A DNA stretch of 64,000 bases from Prevotella sp. P5-108 (GTDB taxonomy: Bacteria; Bacteroidota; Bacteroidia; Bacteroidales; Bacteroidaceae): assembly GCF_002251385.1 (NCBI RefSeq), contig NZ_NPJJ01000057.1, positions 62,001 through 126,000 of the forward strand, written 5' to 3'. The notes below the pieces were generated by a model that saw only the letters and a program-made list of their open reading frames with translations, had not been told where the DNA came from and made no database searches. A program made the translations under genes and the position numbers. Positions 8,012 to 17,832 of the stretch are shown here, in pieces (the first letter of the stretch is position 1; every line of letters begins with the position of its first letter).

Positions 8012-10141
8012 ATGCCCGATTTATCCCAATATTTCCCCATAACCGACCCGACAATCATATTCTTTGTCGTGCTGCTCATCATCCTCTTTGCGCCAATCAT
8101 CATGGGCAAGTTGCGTATTCCCCACATCATCGGCATGGTGCTGGCGGGTATGGCGATAGGCAGCTACGGTCTGAATATACTCTCGCGCGACGCCTCTTTC
8201 GAGCTCTTCGGCAAGGTGGGCATGTACTACATCATGTTCCTCGCCGCCCTGGAGATGGATATGGAGGGCGTGAAGCGTACGAAGGGTCAGATGGGTATCT
8301 ACGGCATACTCACCTTTATCCTGCCGGCACTGCTCACGGGTGGCGCTGCGCGCTGGATACTGGGTTATCCGGTGCAGACCTGTCTACTGCTGGGCTGTCT
8401 GATGGCTTCAAACACGCTGGTGGCATACCCCATCGTGGGACGTTATGGTCTGCAGCGCAAACCGAGTGTGGCGCTGAGCGTGGGGTCGTCGATGCTGTCG
8501 CTCTTCATGGCGCTCATGGCGCTGGCAGCCATCGTGGGCATACACCAGGGCGACAGCGGCATAGGGTTCTGGGCTCTGTTTGCCGCCAAGACCGTGGCGC
8601 TCTGCCTGTTTATGAGCATGGTGATACCGAGGCTGACGCGCTGCTTTCTGCGCCGATACAGCGACTCGGTGATGCAGTTTATCTTTGTGCTCGCCATACT
8701 CTTCATGAGTGCCGTGCTGTCGGGGTTGGCTGGGCTTGAAGGCATCCTCGGCGCATTCCTTGCCGGACTGATACTCAACAGATACATACCCCGCCTGTCG
8801 CCGCTGATGAACCGCATCGAGTTTATCGGCAACGCCCTGTTTATCCCCTACTTCCTGATAGGTGTGGGCATGCTCATCAACGTGAGGCTGCTCTTCACCG
8901 GAGGGCAAATCATCTGGGTGGCAGCAGTGATTACCATCTTCGGCACGCTGGGCAAGGCGCTGGCAGCCTACATCTCATCGGTGGCACTGCGGCTACCGTG
9001 GACATCGGGCAACATGATGTTTGGTCTCACCTCGGCACATGCCGCCGGAGCCATAGCCATACTGATGACGGGCATGAAGCTGACCTCGCCCGGAGGCGTA
9101 TCGATGATAGACGACACGCTGCTCAACGGCGTGGTACTGATGATACTCTTCACCTGCGTCATCTCGACCATCGTCACCGACAGGGCGGCGCAGCAGATAG
9201 TGTTCCGCGACAAGGAGTATGCACCCAAGAACCCCAGCAAGGACAACGAGAAGATACTGGTGCCGGTGAAATATCCCGAGTATGCCGACCAGCTGATGTC
9301 AATGGCCTTCATGATGCGCAACCCCAAGCTGAAGACGCCCATCGTGGGCCTCAACGTGGTCTACGACGACGCCGACCTGATGCAGAACCAGGAAGAGGGG
9401 CAGAAGCTGCTGGAACATCTGGTGCGCCATGCCGCATCGGCAGACGTGCAGATGGAGACTCAGGTGCGCATAGCCGCCAACATAGCCAACGGCATCAAGC
9501 ATGCCTTCAAGGAGTTTCAGGCTTCGGAGATACTCATAGGCATGCACATGCACGCCGACAAGTCCAACAAGTTCTGGGGAAACTTCCACCAGAGTCTCTT
9601 CAACGGACTCAACTGCCAGATTATCATGGCGCGCCTCAACCAGCCGCTCTCCACGCTGCGCCGCATACAGGTGGCTGTGCCGTCGAGGGCCCAGTATGAG
9701 CCTGGATTCTATCGATGGATGGAACGACTGGCCCGTATGGCAGAGAACCTGGAATGTCGCATCACCTACCACGCCCGCGAAGACACCATGGCACTGATTA
9801 CCGAATGGGTGCGCAACCAGCACCCCGCGCTCAGGGCCGAATACATAAGCATGAACCACTGGAACCAGTTGCCGCATCTGGCTACGACGATTGCCGACGA
9901 CCACCTGTTTGTGGTGGTGACAGCCCGCAAGGGCACGGTGTCGTACAAGTCGGCGCAGGAGAAGCTGCCCTACGAGATAGAGCACTACTTCAACGGCACC
10001 AACCTGATGATAATCTTCCCCGACCAGTATGGAGGCACCATGGACGAGATGACCTTCGCCCAGCCACAGCACACGGAGGAAGACAGCGCTTATGACATGA
10101 TACACAACTGGATAGCCAAGCACTGGCGTCACAAGAACTAA
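8012..10141 (+). CDS. CPA2-family monovalent cation:proton antiporter with cytosolic C-terminal domains
   Basis: Inner-membrane antiporter of 709 residues. Residues 1-390 hold about a dozen hydrophobic helices typical of the Na+/H+ exchanger (KefB/NapA) fold, including [19 protein letters not shown] and [20 protein letters not shown]. The remaining ~310 residues are soluble, with two alpha/beta universal-stress-like halves ([16 protein letters not shown]... and [17 protein letters not shown]...). There is no obvious RCK/NAD motif. The gene is divergent from asd and lies 10 bp before the LolD-like ATPase, so the two are probably cotranscribed. A GACCTTTG sequence at 7978-7985 is a near-consensus -7 box. 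The transported ion (Na+ or K+) is not determinable. Confidence 0.9.
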   Translation: MPDLSQYFPITDPTIIFFVVLLIILFAPIIMGKLRIPHIIGMVLAGMAIGSYGLNILSRDASFELFGKVGMYYIMFLAALEMDMEGVKRTKGQMGIYGILTFILPALLTGGAARWILGYPVQTCLLLGCLMASNTLVAYPIVGRYGLQRKPSVALSVGSSMLSLFMALMALAAIVGIHQGDSGIGFWALFAAKTVALCLFMSMVIPRLTRCFLRRYSDSVMQFIFVLAILFMSAVLSGLAGLEGILGAFLAGLILNRYIPRLSPLMNRIEFIGNALFIPYFLIGVGMLINVRLLFTGGQIIWVAAVITIFGTLGKALAAYISSVALRLPWTSGNMMFGLTSAHAAGAIAILMTGMKLTSPGGVSMIDDTLLNGVVLMILFTCVISTIVTDRAAQQIVFRDKEYAPKNPSKDNEKILVPVKYPEYADQLMSMAFMMRNPKLKTPIVGLNVVYDDADLMQNQEEGQKLLEHLVRHAASADVQMETQVRIAANIANGIKHAFKEFQASEILIGMHMHADKSNKFWGNFHQSLFNGLNCQIIMARLNQPLSTLRRIQVAVPSRAQYEPGFYRWMERLARMAENLECRITYHAREDTMALITEWVRNQHPALRAEYISMNHWNQLPHLATTIADDHLFVVVTARKGTVSYKSAQEKLPYEIEHYFNGTNLMIIFPDQYGGTMDEMTFAQPQHTEEDSAYDMIHNWIAKHWRHKN

Positions 10142-10151
10142 GACAGACACT

Positions 10152-10856
10152 ATGATAGATATCAAAGGCATAACCAAGAGTTTCGGCTCGCTGCAGGTGC
10201 TCAAGGGCATAGACCTGCACATCAACAAGGGCGAGATACTGAGTATCGTCGGCCCCAGCGGTGCCGGCAAGACCACACTGCTGCAGATAATAGGCACACT
10301 GGACAAGCCCGATGGCGGACAGGTGTGCATCGACGGCGTAGAGGTAAGCCGGCTGAAGTCGAACAAGCTGAGCGATTTCCGTAACCGTCATATCGGTTTC
10401 GTGTTCCAGTTCCATCAGCTTCTGCCCGAATTTACCGCCATCGAAAACATCATGATTCCCGCCCTCATCGCCGGAACAAGCAAGAGCGAGGCTCGCGAGA
10501 AAGCCATGCAGCTGCTGCAGTTTATGGGACTCGAAGAGCGGGCACAGCACAAGCCCGCCCAACTCTCAGGAGGTGAAAAGCAGCGCATCGCCGTGGCAAG
10601 AGCGCTCGTCAACGACCCCGACGTGATACTGGCCGACGAACCCAGCGGCTCGCTCGACAGCAAGAACAAGCAGGAGTTGCACCAGCTCTTCTTCGACCTG
10701 CGCGAGAAGATGGGCCAGACCTTTGTCATCGTGACCCACGACGAACAGCTGGCTGCCATCACCGACCGCACCATCCACCTGAAGGACGGCATGATCATCC
10801 ACACCGAAACACAAAATCAAGAAGACAATGGAGAAGATACAACTGGGAGCATATAA
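10152..10856 (+). CDS. ABC transporter ATPase, LolD/MacB type
   Basis: ATP-binding subunit of 234 residues. Walker A is GPSGAGKTT, the Q-loop is [17 protein letters not shown], the signature is LSGGEKQR, Walker B is VILADEPSG and the switch histidine is VTHD. Sequence around [17 protein letters not shown] matches LolD/MacB-like ATPases, which drive lipoprotein release or export at the inner membrane. No permease gene is adjacent, so the partner is elsewhere. The C-terminus overlaps the next gene by 29 bp. Confidence 0.88.
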   Translation: MIDIKGITKSFGSLQVLKGIDLHINKGEILSIVGPSGAGKTTLLQIIGTLDKPDGGQVCIDGVEVSRLKSNKLSDFRNRHIGFVFQFHQLLPEFTAIENIMIPALIAGTSKSEAREKAMQLLQFMGLEERAQHKPAQLSGGEKQRIAVARALVNDPDVILADEPSGSLDSKNKQELHQLFFDLREKMGQTFVIVTHDEQLAAITDRTIHLKDGMIIHTETQNQEDNGEDTTGSI

Positions 10857-11673
10857 CCTGCTGAAAATAGTGAAAGAGGTAGACTTCGGACTCTACCTCG
10901 ACGGAGGCGATGAGGGCGAGATACTGCTGCCCAAACGCTATGTACCCAAAGATTATAAGATAGGTGACGAACTCGACGTGTTTCTGTACCTCGACCAGGA
11001 CGAACGCCTCGTGGCTACCACCGAGCACCCGCTGGCTAAGCCGGGCGACTTTGCCTACCTCGAGTGCTCGTGGGTGAACGAATACGGCGCCTTCCTCAAC
11101 TGGGGCCTGATGAAAGACCTCTTCTGCCCCTTCCGCGAACAGAAACGCCGCATGGAGATAGGTTCGTCGTACATCGTCTATGTGACCATCGACGAAGAGA
11201 GCTACCGCATTATGGCTACGGCGAAGGTGGAGAAATACCTCAACAAGGAAAAGCCCACATACAACGCCGGCGACGAGGTAGACATCATGATATGGCAGAA
11301 GACCGATCTGGGCTTCAAGGTCATCATCGACAACCAGTATGCCGGCCTCATCTACCGCGACCAGATATTCAAGCACGTGCAGACGGGCGACCGCATGAAG
11401 GCTTACATCGCCTGCGTACGCCCCGACGGCAAGATAGACCTCACGCTGCAGCCCACAGGCCGCCAGCAGACACTCGACTTCTCGGTGACGCTGCTCAACT
11501 GGCTGCAACAGCACGACGGATACTGCGAACTGGGCGACAAGAGCGATGCCGAGGAGATAAAGGCACGCTTCGAGGTGAGCAAGAAGGTCTATAAGAAGGC
11601 CATCGGCGACCTCTACCGACGCAGACTCATCGTCATGGAGAACGGAGGCATACGCCTGATAGACAAAGTATGA
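10828..11673 (+). CDS. S1-domain RNA-binding protein, CvfB family
   Basis: A cytosolic protein of 281 residues resembling CvfB/YitL-type regulators. It has consecutive S1-like OB folds ([74 protein letters not shown]) and a C-terminal winged-helix segment ([29 protein letters not shown]). The role is inferred as RNA-linked regulation. The end of the gene is odd: positions 11560-11673 are repeated almost identically at 12218-12334. The downstream copy ends differently (EDGGIRLVAQKD versus [11 protein letters not shown] here), implying that the present 3' end was supplied by an inserted segment. Confidence 0.85.
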   Translation: MEKIQLGAYNLLKIVKEVDFGLYLDGGDEGEILLPKRYVPKDYKIGDELDVFLYLDQDERLVATTEHPLAKPGDFAYLECSWVNEYGAFLNWGLMKDLFCPFREQKRRMEIGSSYIVYVTIDEESYRIMATAKVEKYLNKEKPTYNAGDEVDIMIWQKTDLGFKVIIDNQYAGLIYRDQIFKHVQTGDRMKAYIACVRPDGKIDLTLQPTGRQQTLDFSVTLLNWLQQHDGYCELGDKSDAEEIKARFEVSKKVYKKAIGDLYRRRLIVMENGGIRLIDKV

Positions 11674-12334
11674 AAACAAGATGAGGAAGCTATTGCCCTT
11701 TATCCTTTTATCTACCTTCACCTGTTATATCTATGCCCAAAGGGATTTCAGAGAGAAACAGAGGGTTAGCAACTCTGTCCTTTTCACTATCGAGACACAT
11801 GACGGCAAGAGATACCTAACAAGTGATGCGTTATTTCATTCTTCAGAGATAACCTATATGGGCTGGCTGAAAGTAGAAGAGAAATACAAGAGAATGGGAG
11901 TAAAGACAATGATACTTTTCAAACTTCCTGCCGATGTAAAAGCAATGGCATGGAAGGACTTTATAAGGCGTAAAGGTATCACTATACATAAGAATGACAC
12001 CGTTTACTACCAGTCTCTTCCCATCGGGACGTTATACGAACCCCCTTCTCAGCCCCGACTATATAACAGGCATCAAGAGAAACGGCCATCGAGTAGATAT
12101 TGTCTATAAGCAAAAAATGAATCGCAAGCCGTCGTGGGCAACTGAGAAGGCAAGAGATAGCGTCTATAAAGTACGGGCACAACGCCAACAAGCAACAGGA
12201 ATAACAGATAGAAAGGCAAGGCGCGCTTCGAGGTGAGCAAGAAGGTCTATAAGAAGGCCATCGGCGACCTCTACCGACGCAGACTCATCGTCATGGAGGA
12301 CGGAGGCATAAGACTCGTAGCGCAAAAAGACTGA
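11560..12334 (+). mobile_element. Insertion flanked by a ~100-bp direct repeat of the cvfB 3' end
   Basis: The left repeat is 11560-11673 (inside cvfB) and the right repeat is 12218-12334, a remnant with no start codon of its own; the offset is 658 bp. The first ~90 bp of the two copies differ at only a few bases. The intervening ~540 bp carry one AT-rich gene. The arrangement looks like integration at a gene's 3' end with the incoming DNA rebuilding that end. No integrase is encoded, so a passive or recombinational origin is equally possible. Confidence 0.6.
11681..12236 (+). pseudogene. Small exported protein gene, frameshifted; insertion cargo
   Basis: The open frame starts MRKLLPFILLSTFTCYIYAQ, a clear signal peptide, and encodes about 120 sensible residues before ending at 12109 with an unlikely tail (PPSQPRLYNRHQEKRPSSRYCL). 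The frame one base later continues plausibly as LLSPDYITGIKRNGHRVDIVYKQKMNRKPS and runs to 12236. A run of five C at 12042-12046 sits exactly where the switch is needed; removing one C would join the two into a single secreted protein. The segment is clearly more AT-rich than its neighbours and lies between two copies of the cvfB 3' end. No family recognised. Confidence 0.6.
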
Positions 12335-12372
12335 GATTGTGGCAGCTGCAAACAAAATAATCGGCAAAATGC

Positions 12373-12403
12373 TTGGCAGTTAGCGCAAAAAGCAGTACCT
12401 TTG
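12373..12403 (+). promoter_or_regulatory. Promoter of rpsO
   Basis: A TTGG -33 box (12373-12376), 19 bp of spacer and a TACCTTTG -7 box (12396-12403), close to the full Bacteroidetes consensus. Transcription would begin near 12410, leaving a leader of about 100 nt. Confidence 0.8.
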
Positions 12404-12409
12404 CACCGC

Positions 12410-12511
12410 AATTTCGGAAAATCCGATGCATTCGAAGGCGTGGCCGGTTGTGATTAAGGCCAGCAGGCGCCCGATGGATGTAATAGCACAACAATTAATC
12501 AACTTAAAATC
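12410..12511 (+). promoter_or_regulatory. rpsO 5' leader with stem-loop, possible S15 autoregulatory site
   Basis: The leader contains a bulged hairpin GGCGTGGCC (12437-12445) ... GGCCAGCAGGCGCC (12458-12471). Ribosomal protein S15 represses its own mRNA through structured leaders in many bacteria, and the location fits. I cannot match it to a specific leader class. Confidence 0.4.
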
Positions 12512-12781
12512 ATGTATTTAGACAAAGCTAAGAAAGAAGAGATCTTCGCACAGTATGGTAATGACGCCAAGAACACTGGTTCTGCCGAGAGCCAGATTGC
12601 TCTGTTCACCTATCGTATCGCTCACCTCACTGAGCACGTAAAGCAGAACCGCAAGGACTTCGTTACCACCCGCTCACTGACTCAGCTCGTAGGTAAGCGT
12701 CGCGCGCTGCTCGACTATCTCTATCGCATCGACATCAACCGCTACCGCGCCATCATCAAGGCTCTCGGTCTGCGTAAGTAA
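12512..12781 (+). CDS. rpsO: 30S ribosomal protein S15
   Basis: Small-subunit protein that binds 16S rRNA early in assembly. The 89 residues are full length, with the hallmark segment GSAESQIALFTYRIAHLTEHVKQNRKDF and the C-terminal LVGKRRALLDYL. Codon choice is the highly expressed type (CGT, GGT). Own promoter and leader upstream, and a strong terminator 34 bp downstream. Confidence 0.98.
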   Translation: MYLDKAKKEEIFAQYGNDAKNTGSAESQIALFTYRIAHLTEHVKQNRKDFVTTRSLTQLVGKRRALLDYLYRIDINRYRAIIKALGLRK

Positions 12782-12814
12782 TCGCAACGCAACGGTTGGT
12801 CGAAAGACCCATAC

Positions 12815-12850
12815 AAGGATGCCCGTCCGCAAGGATGGGCATCCTTTTTT
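12815..12850 (+). terminator. Intrinsic terminator of rpsO
   Basis: Stem AAGGATGCCC (12815-12824) with GGGCATCCTT (12837-12846) followed by a run of T. Confidence 0.9.
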
Positions 12851-12870
12851 GTTGTACCTCTGTCTGGCAC

Positions 12871-12917
12871 AAAAAGAAGCTGTGCCAAGCTATCGACAGG
12901 ATAGCTTGACACAGCTT
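12871..12917 (-). terminator. Intrinsic terminator of typA
   Basis: Minus strand: an 18-bp stem with one mismatch (AAGCTGTGTCAAGCTATC/GATAGCTTGGCACAGCTT) and a 5-base loop, followed by CTTTTTGTGCC. It lies about 95 bp past the typA stop. Confidence 0.85.
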
Positions 12918-13010
12918 GGGATTGCAGCCGGCGGGATGGGCTTGCCGCCGGCAGTCTGACGGGCAAGAGCCGCGACAGACGCAGTCTATAGGATGCCTAT
13001 AGTGAGGCTG

Positions 13011-14816
13011 TTACTCCTTGTTGGCACGCTTACGCTCGAGATGGTCGAGCAGCACCTTGCGCATACGCATGCTCTTGGGTGTCACCTCAACATACTCATC
13101 GCCCTTGATATACTCCAGACACTCCTCGAGACTCATCACCACCTTGGGGATGACACGGGCCTTCTCGTCGCTACCGCTGGCGCGGACGTTGGTGAGCTGC
13201 TTGGCCTTGGTGACATTGATGACCAGGTCGTTGTCATGAACGTGCTCGCCCACAACCTCGCCGGCATATACCTCCTCGCCCGGGTCGATGAAGAACTTGC
13301 CACGGTCCTGCAGCTTGTCAATCGAATAGGCGTAGGCGGTACCCGTCTCGAGGGCTATCATCGAACCATTGGTACGACGAATAATCTCGCCCTTGAACGG
13401 CTGATACTCCTTATAACGGTGGGCCATGATGGCCTCGCCCTGAGAGGCGGTGAGCACATTGGTACGCAGACCAATGATACCGCGGGAGGGTATCTCAAAC
13501 TGTATATTGACGCGGTCGCCCTCGGTATCCATACCCACGAGCTCGCCCTTGCGACGAGTAACCATGTCAATCATCTTGCTGGAGAAGTCCTGGGGCACAT
13601 TGATGGTGAGTTCCTCAATGGGCTCGCACTTCTGGCCGTCTATCTCCTTGTAGATAACCTGTGGCTGACCTACCTGGAGCTCGTAGCCCTCGCGGCGCAT
13701 GGTCTCGATGAGCACAGAGAGGTGGAGCACACCACGGCCGCTGACAATCCAACGGTCGGTACAGCCCTCGACGGGAACGACGCGGAGCGCGAGGTTCTTC
13801 TCCAGTTCCTTCTGCAGTCGGTCGTTGATGTGGCGCGAGGTGCAGAACTTGCCCTCACGGCCGAAGAAAGGACTATCGTTGATGGTGAAGAGCATACTCA
13901 TCGTAGGCTCGTCGATGGCGATGGGTGGAAGAGGCTCGGGGTTCTCGAAGTCAGCGATGGTGTCGCCAATCTCGAAACGCTCGAGACCGATAACGGCACA
14001 GATGTCGCCAGAGCATACCTCGGCGGTCTTCTTGTGACCCATACCCTCAAAGGTATGCAGCTCCTTAATCTTGGTCTTCTCCTTGCTGCCGTCGCGGTGA
14101 CAGATGGTGATGTTCATACCATCGCGCAGCACGCCACGATGCACGCGGCCCACAGCGATACGACCCGTGTAGCTGCTATAGTCGAGCGAAGTGATAAGCA
14201 TCTGGGGCGTTCCGTCCAACTGGCGTGGAGCAGGAATCTTCTCGAGTATCTCGTCGAGCAGATATTCGATATTGTCGGTAGGCTTGGTCCAGTCTGCCGA
14301 CATCCAGCCGTTCTTGGCAGAACCATAGACGACAGGGAAATCGAGCTGGTCTTCGGTGGCGTTGAGGTCGCACATAAGGTCGAACACCATCTCATAGACC
14401 TGCTCGGGACGGCAGTTGGGTTTGTCTACCTTGTTGACCACCACGATGGGCTTCAAGCCCAACTGCAGCGCCTTCTGCAGCACAAATCGGGTCTGGGGCA
14501 TAGGGCCCTCAAAGGCGTCGACGAGCAGCAGACAGCCGTCGGCCATATTGAGCACACGCTCTACCTCGCCACCGAAGTCGGAGTGACCCGGCGTGTCGAG
14601 GATATTTATCTTAACACCTTTCCAGTTGATAGAAACGTTTTTGGAGAGGATGGTGATACCGCGCTCACGTTCCAAATCGTTAGCATCCAACACCTCACCA
14701 CTATTATCCTGGCCCTCACGGAAGAGTTTTCCGGCGAGCATCATCTTGTCGACCAGCGTAGTTTTTCCGTGGTCGACGTGTGCAATCACTGCAATATTCC
14801 TAATGTCTTGCATCAA
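13011..14816 (-). CDS. typA: Translational GTPase TypA/BipA
   Basis: Ribosome-associated GTPase linked to stress adaptation and late 50S assembly. Normal length at 601 residues. G-domain motifs are [15 protein letters not shown] (P-loop), RERGITI (switch I), [12 protein letters not shown] (G3) and [12 protein letters not shown] (G4). The C-terminal part contains [25 protein letters not shown], characteristic of BipA rather than EF-G or LepA. Monocistronic, with a TAACTTTG box 22-29 bp upstream and its own terminator. Confidence 0.97.
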   Translation of the reverse strand: MMQDIRNIAVIAHVDHGKTTLVDKMMLAGKLFREGQDNSGEVLDANDLERERGITILSKNVSINWKGVKINILDTPGHSDFGGEVERVLNMADGCLLLVDAFEGPMPQTRFVLQKALQLGLKPIVVVNKVDKPNCRPEQVYEMVFDLMCDLNATEDQLDFPVVYGSAKNGWMSADWTKPTDNIEYLLDEILEKIPAPRQLDGTPQMLITSLDYSSYTGRIAVGRVHRGVLRDGMNITICHRDGSKEKTKIKELHTFEGMGHKKTAEVCSGDICAVIGLERFEIGDTIADFENPEPLPPIAIDEPTMSMLFTINDSPFFGREGKFCTSRHINDRLQKELEKNLALRVVPVEGCTDRWIVSGRGVLHLSVLIETMRREGYELQVGQPQVIYKEIDGQKCEPIEELTINVPQDFSSKMIDMVTRRKGELVGMDTEGDRVNIQFEIPSRGIIGLRTNVLTASQGEAIMAHRYKEYQPFKGEIIRRTNGSMIALETGTAYAYSIDKLQDRGKFFIDPGEEVYAGEVVGEHVHDNDLVINVTKAKQLTNVRASGSDEKARVIPKVVMSLEECLEYIKGDEYVEVTPKSMRMRKVLLDHLERKRANKE

Positions 14817-14837
14817 ATGTTACCTTAAATTCGGATG

Positions 14838-14845
14838 CAAAGTTA
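14838..14845 (-). promoter_or_regulatory. Promoter -7 box for typA
   Basis: Minus strand TAACTTTG followed by CATCC, a match to TAnnTTTG, 22 bp upstream of the ATG. Confidence 0.65.
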
Positions 14846-15034
14846 CTGAAACTATCGGACAAAAAGACATACTTGTTGAGTTTTTTGACATGACTCGCGG
14901 TAATTTATGATAATTTACTAATGTACTGAGTATTACAAGGAATGAATTGCTACAGAATACGGGCTGCCAGCACGCTCTCGCAGTTGGCAGCCCGTCGCAG
15001 AGTAGAGACCCTAAGGTCTTGGGATTATATCAGT

Positions 15035-16684
15035 CTATGAAGGGTTCTTCACGGTAACACCGTCGACGATGACGGTAGCCTTGGTACCTATCTTCTCGTT
15101 CCACAGCGAGTTGCCGCTGACAGAGCCGTTGTCGAATCCGGTAGCTGTGCAGTTGTTGATAACCACCTTGAAGGGAGTGCCTACGCCTGTGGGAAGAGAG
15201 CTGTCAATCTCTATGGCAGCCTTGCCTGTAACGGAAGCCGAGGCGTTAAAGGTGCAGTCCTGGAATGTGGCTGTCTGGCCTGTTATGGCACCTTCGTTGT
15301 AGATGAGCACACTCTTGCCGGCGCAGTTGAAGGTGCAGAGGGTAAAGGTAATGTTAGATGAACCATAGGTCCAGATGTTGTAACTGTTGCTCGCGGTCTG
15401 CACAAACTTACAGTCTTCATATGAAGCATCAGCTGCATAAGAGAAGGGCTGGCCGGTAATCACGCAGCCTTTGTACTTCACCGTGGTAGCATGCTGGATA
15501 CCTATATAGTTGTCATTGGGCGACGCTACGGTGACATTCTCAAAGGCAACATTCGTGGCAGTTACAGCGGCGGGAATACTGATTGTGGTCGTAGCGGCAT
15601 TGTCGCTGGAGAATATCACGCCGTCGGCAGGTGCAGTAGAGAGAGTATAGGAGTTGCCGGCAGCCAACTTCACAACGGTATTGGGCTGAGAGGCAGCAGC
15701 AGTCATCTCGGCTTGGGTCGAAGCATGTACCATGCGGTAGGTGGTGTTGTGGTCAGGAGTGGAGAAAGCAGGGTCGACCACTACGGAGAATGTGGTAGTA
15801 CCAGAGAGGATGTTGCCCACGATATTGGTGCGGTAATTGCGCTGGAGGGGCAGGTTCTGCAGACCGTTCTTGACTACGATTTCGGTGCCGGAGGCTGTCT
15901 TGAAGGTAAATTCAGCCGAAGCCAGGGTCTTCTGGGTACCGTCGGTAGCGTCGTTGGGCAGAATGTAGCTCATGGAGAGATACTCGTAATCCTCCTTGGT
16001 GCCGTCACCATCGGCATCGACCTTCAGGGACTCGCCAGGCTTAGCAGCATAGTCAAAGTTGACATCGGCGGCGCCAGAGACCTTGCCGTCAAGTACATTC
16101 AGCATAGTGGCTGCCTGCTTCACGGTCACCTTTGATTTGTCGAAAGTAGCGCCCGAAGCTACAGCTGCATTCCAGTCTGCTATAGTAGTACCCACATTGA
16201 GTTGGGCGAAGGGGCGCTTGAGTTCAACGGTCTGAGCGACATCGCCATTGACGGTTATCTCAACGGCATTGAAGAATGCGTCGCGACTCTCGTCATTGTT
16301 GGCGCCGCTGTAGTTGACCGAAACCTGCATGTTGTCATTCACGGAGTAAGCAGTGGTTCCGGCTTTCTGGGCCCAGAAGGCTACCTTGTAGGTCTGGCCC
16401 TTTGCCAAGGTGAGCGCTACCGTATGGCCGGAGCTGAGGTCGGTTGCAGACACTTTAACGAGGGGCAGTGCATCAATGGGGTTGCCATTCTTGTCAAACA
16501 CACGATAGACAAGCTCATTGACGGTGGTGCCGTCACTGATAGCACGGGTAAGGGCACCATCGGCGCTTACCTTGAACGTTACCTGGGCAAGACTGCTGTC
16601 TGCCTGCGGGACATTGTTGTCGTCCGAACACGAGTTTGCCAGCATCAGAGCGGCAAACATTCCAAAGATAGTTACTTTTTTCAT
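15035..16684 (-). CDS. Surface lipoprotein with DUF6562-like N-terminus and parallel beta-helix-like C-terminus
   Basis: A lipoprotein of 549 residues: signal peptide and lipobox LANSC, then acidic SDDNN, which in Bacteroidetes favours surface export. Residues ~35-290 resemble DUF6562/fimbrillin-like beta-sandwich modules (TFKVSADGALTRAISDGTTVNELVYRVF; PLQRNYRTNIVGNIL). Residues ~320-549 contain repeated strands such as TNVAFENVTVASPNDNYIGIQ, VKYKGCVITG and ATFQDCTFNASASV, suggesting a right-handed beta-helix. It is the last gene of a three-gene operon with a DUF3575 protein and a second DUF6562-like lipoprotein, which suggests a surface appendage or adhesin. No function shown directly. Confidence 0.75.
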   Translation of the reverse strand: MKKVTIFGMFAALMLANSCSDDNNVPQADSSLAQVTFKVSADGALTRAISDGTTVNELVYRVFDKNGNPIDALPLVKVSATDLSSGHTVALTLAKGQTYKVAFWAQKAGTTAYSVNDNMQVSVNYSGANNDESRDAFFNAVEITVNGDVAQTVELKRPFAQLNVGTTIADWNAAVASGATFDKSKVTVKQAATMLNVLDGKVSGAADVNFDYAAKPGESLKVDADGDGTKEDYEYLSMSYILPNDATDGTQKTLASAEFTFKTASGTEIVVKNGLQNLPLQRNYRTNIVGNILSGTTTFSVVVDPAFSTPDHNTTYRMVHASTQAEMTAAASQPNTVVKLAAGNSYTLSTAPADGVIFSSDNAATTTISIPAAVTATNVAFENVTVASPNDNYIGIQHATTVKYKGCVITGQPFSYAADASYEDCKFVQTASNSYNIWTYGSSNITFTLCTFNCAGKSVLIYNEGAITGQTATFQDCTFNASASVTGKAAIEIDSSLPTGVGTPFKVVINNCTATGFDNGSVSGNSLWNEKIGTKATVIVDGVTVKNPS

Positions 16685-16761
16685 TTTGTAAATAATTTAG
16701 ATGATTAAGATAATTGATATATAAAACAATGTGAATTAGTTGTTCTATGGTAAGGGGAATG

Positions 16762-17832
16762 TCAGTAGAAGACATTGAACTCGCCGTCGTAACCGGGGTT
16801 GACGCTTACGCCACCCGTGGCAGTCTGGGTGAGAAACTCGCCTCTGACGATGGTATGGCGGCTGCGCTGGAGCGGCACGTTGACGGCGCGGGAGAGCGAA
16901 ACCTGACGACCCTGGCGATCGTAGATGCCCAACTGCACGGTGACCTCGGAGGCGTGGCCGTTGACGAGCACATAGTCAAACCCCAACGAGGCTTCGTCGG
17001 CAGACAGGCGCTCCACGCGGCCATCGCAGACCACTCCCATAATGGCGTCGGTGGGCTTGTCGGTAAATATATTATAGGTGTTGGGTGCGTAGCCGTTGTA
17101 GATGATGCGCACGGTGAACATATCCAGGTCTACGGCAGGCGTCGCGGCTCCCGTAGAAGGGTCGACGGGCGTATGGCCGGCTATGGCTGCCGACTGCTGC
17201 TCGATAAAGAGGCGCACATCATTGGCCACAAACTCAAACTTGGCGAGCGGGCGGGTCATCTGCACGGTGACTCCGACGGGCGCCTGCTCACTGGTGCTGG
17301 TGGCGACGACAGCCTCGGCCTCACCTCTGAACGCATCGCGGTAGTCAGTGCTGCCCTGATAGGGCATGAGGACTCTGATGCTGGAAAAATCGGAAGCATC
17401 GTAGAAGCCACCCACGCCGGCATCATCATCAGAGAGGTCGGCCCACACCATGACGCGATAGCTGCCGGCAGGGGCGTCGAGGTCTATATCGGCATCATAG
17501 CCCTGACTGACGTCGCGCCGCACGATGTATTCGCGGACGGGAATTGCCTGGGGCGCAGAGGCTTGAGGATAGAGACGGATGATGTATCTCATCGTGCCAC
17601 GGGTGCGGACAGAGGTAACCTGGACGGGGGCGCCAGTACGCGAGAGGGTGTAGTAGACCTGGGGCATATCGGTATCAAACCGCAGATGCAGACTGACCTT
17701 CGCCGTGTCGGGCACGTCGGGAAACTCATGCACTCCACATCCCACAAGGAACAGCGGCAGCACTGCCAGCAGCATCCTTGCATGCAGGCAGCAGAGGCGG
17801 CGGAGTATAGTGGACTGGTTTGGCATCATCAT
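16762..17832 (-). CDS. DUF6562-like lipoprotein
   Basis: A protein of 356 residues with N-terminal MMMPNQSTILRRLCCLHAR, hydrophobic MLLAVLPLFLVGC and a lipobox cysteine. The mature part is beta-rich: DTAKVSLHLRFDTDMPQVYYTL, then VMVWADLSDDDAG and RPLAKFEFVANDVRLFI. The pattern RPLA(K/Q)(F/L) plus a final NVPLQRSRHTIVRGEFL is shared with the following gene (RPFAQLNV; PLQRNYRTNIVGNIL), so the two are homologous in their N-terminal modules. The start overlaps the stop of the DUF3575 gene by four bases. Likely an anchor or minor subunit of a surface structure; inference only. Confidence 0.75.
   Translation of the reverse strand: MMMPNQSTILRRLCCLHARMLLAVLPLFLVGCGVHEFPDVPDTAKVSLHLRFDTDMPQVYYTLSRTGAPVQVTSVRTRGTMRYIIRLYPQASAPQAIPVREYIVRRDVSQGYDADIDLDAPAGSYRVMVWADLSDDDAGVGGFYDASDFSSIRVLMPYQGSTDYRDAFRGEAEAVVATSTSEQAPVGVTVQMTRPLAKFEFVANDVRLFIEQQSAAIAGHTPVDPSTGAATPAVDLDMFTVRIIYNGYAPNTYNIFTDKPTDAIMGVVCDGRVERLSADEASLGFDYVLVNGHASEVTVQLGIYDRQGRQVSLSRAVNVPLQRSRHTIVRGEFLTQTATGGVSVNPGYDGEFNVFY

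Noticed and set aside
12218..12334. A separate small gene at the second cvfB tail
   Set aside because: It has no start codon of its own in a proper context and matches the 3' end of cvfB; it is a remnant.
12993..14828. Plus-strand 611-codon frame over typA
   Set aside because: Antisense to an intact typA; no start context or domain.
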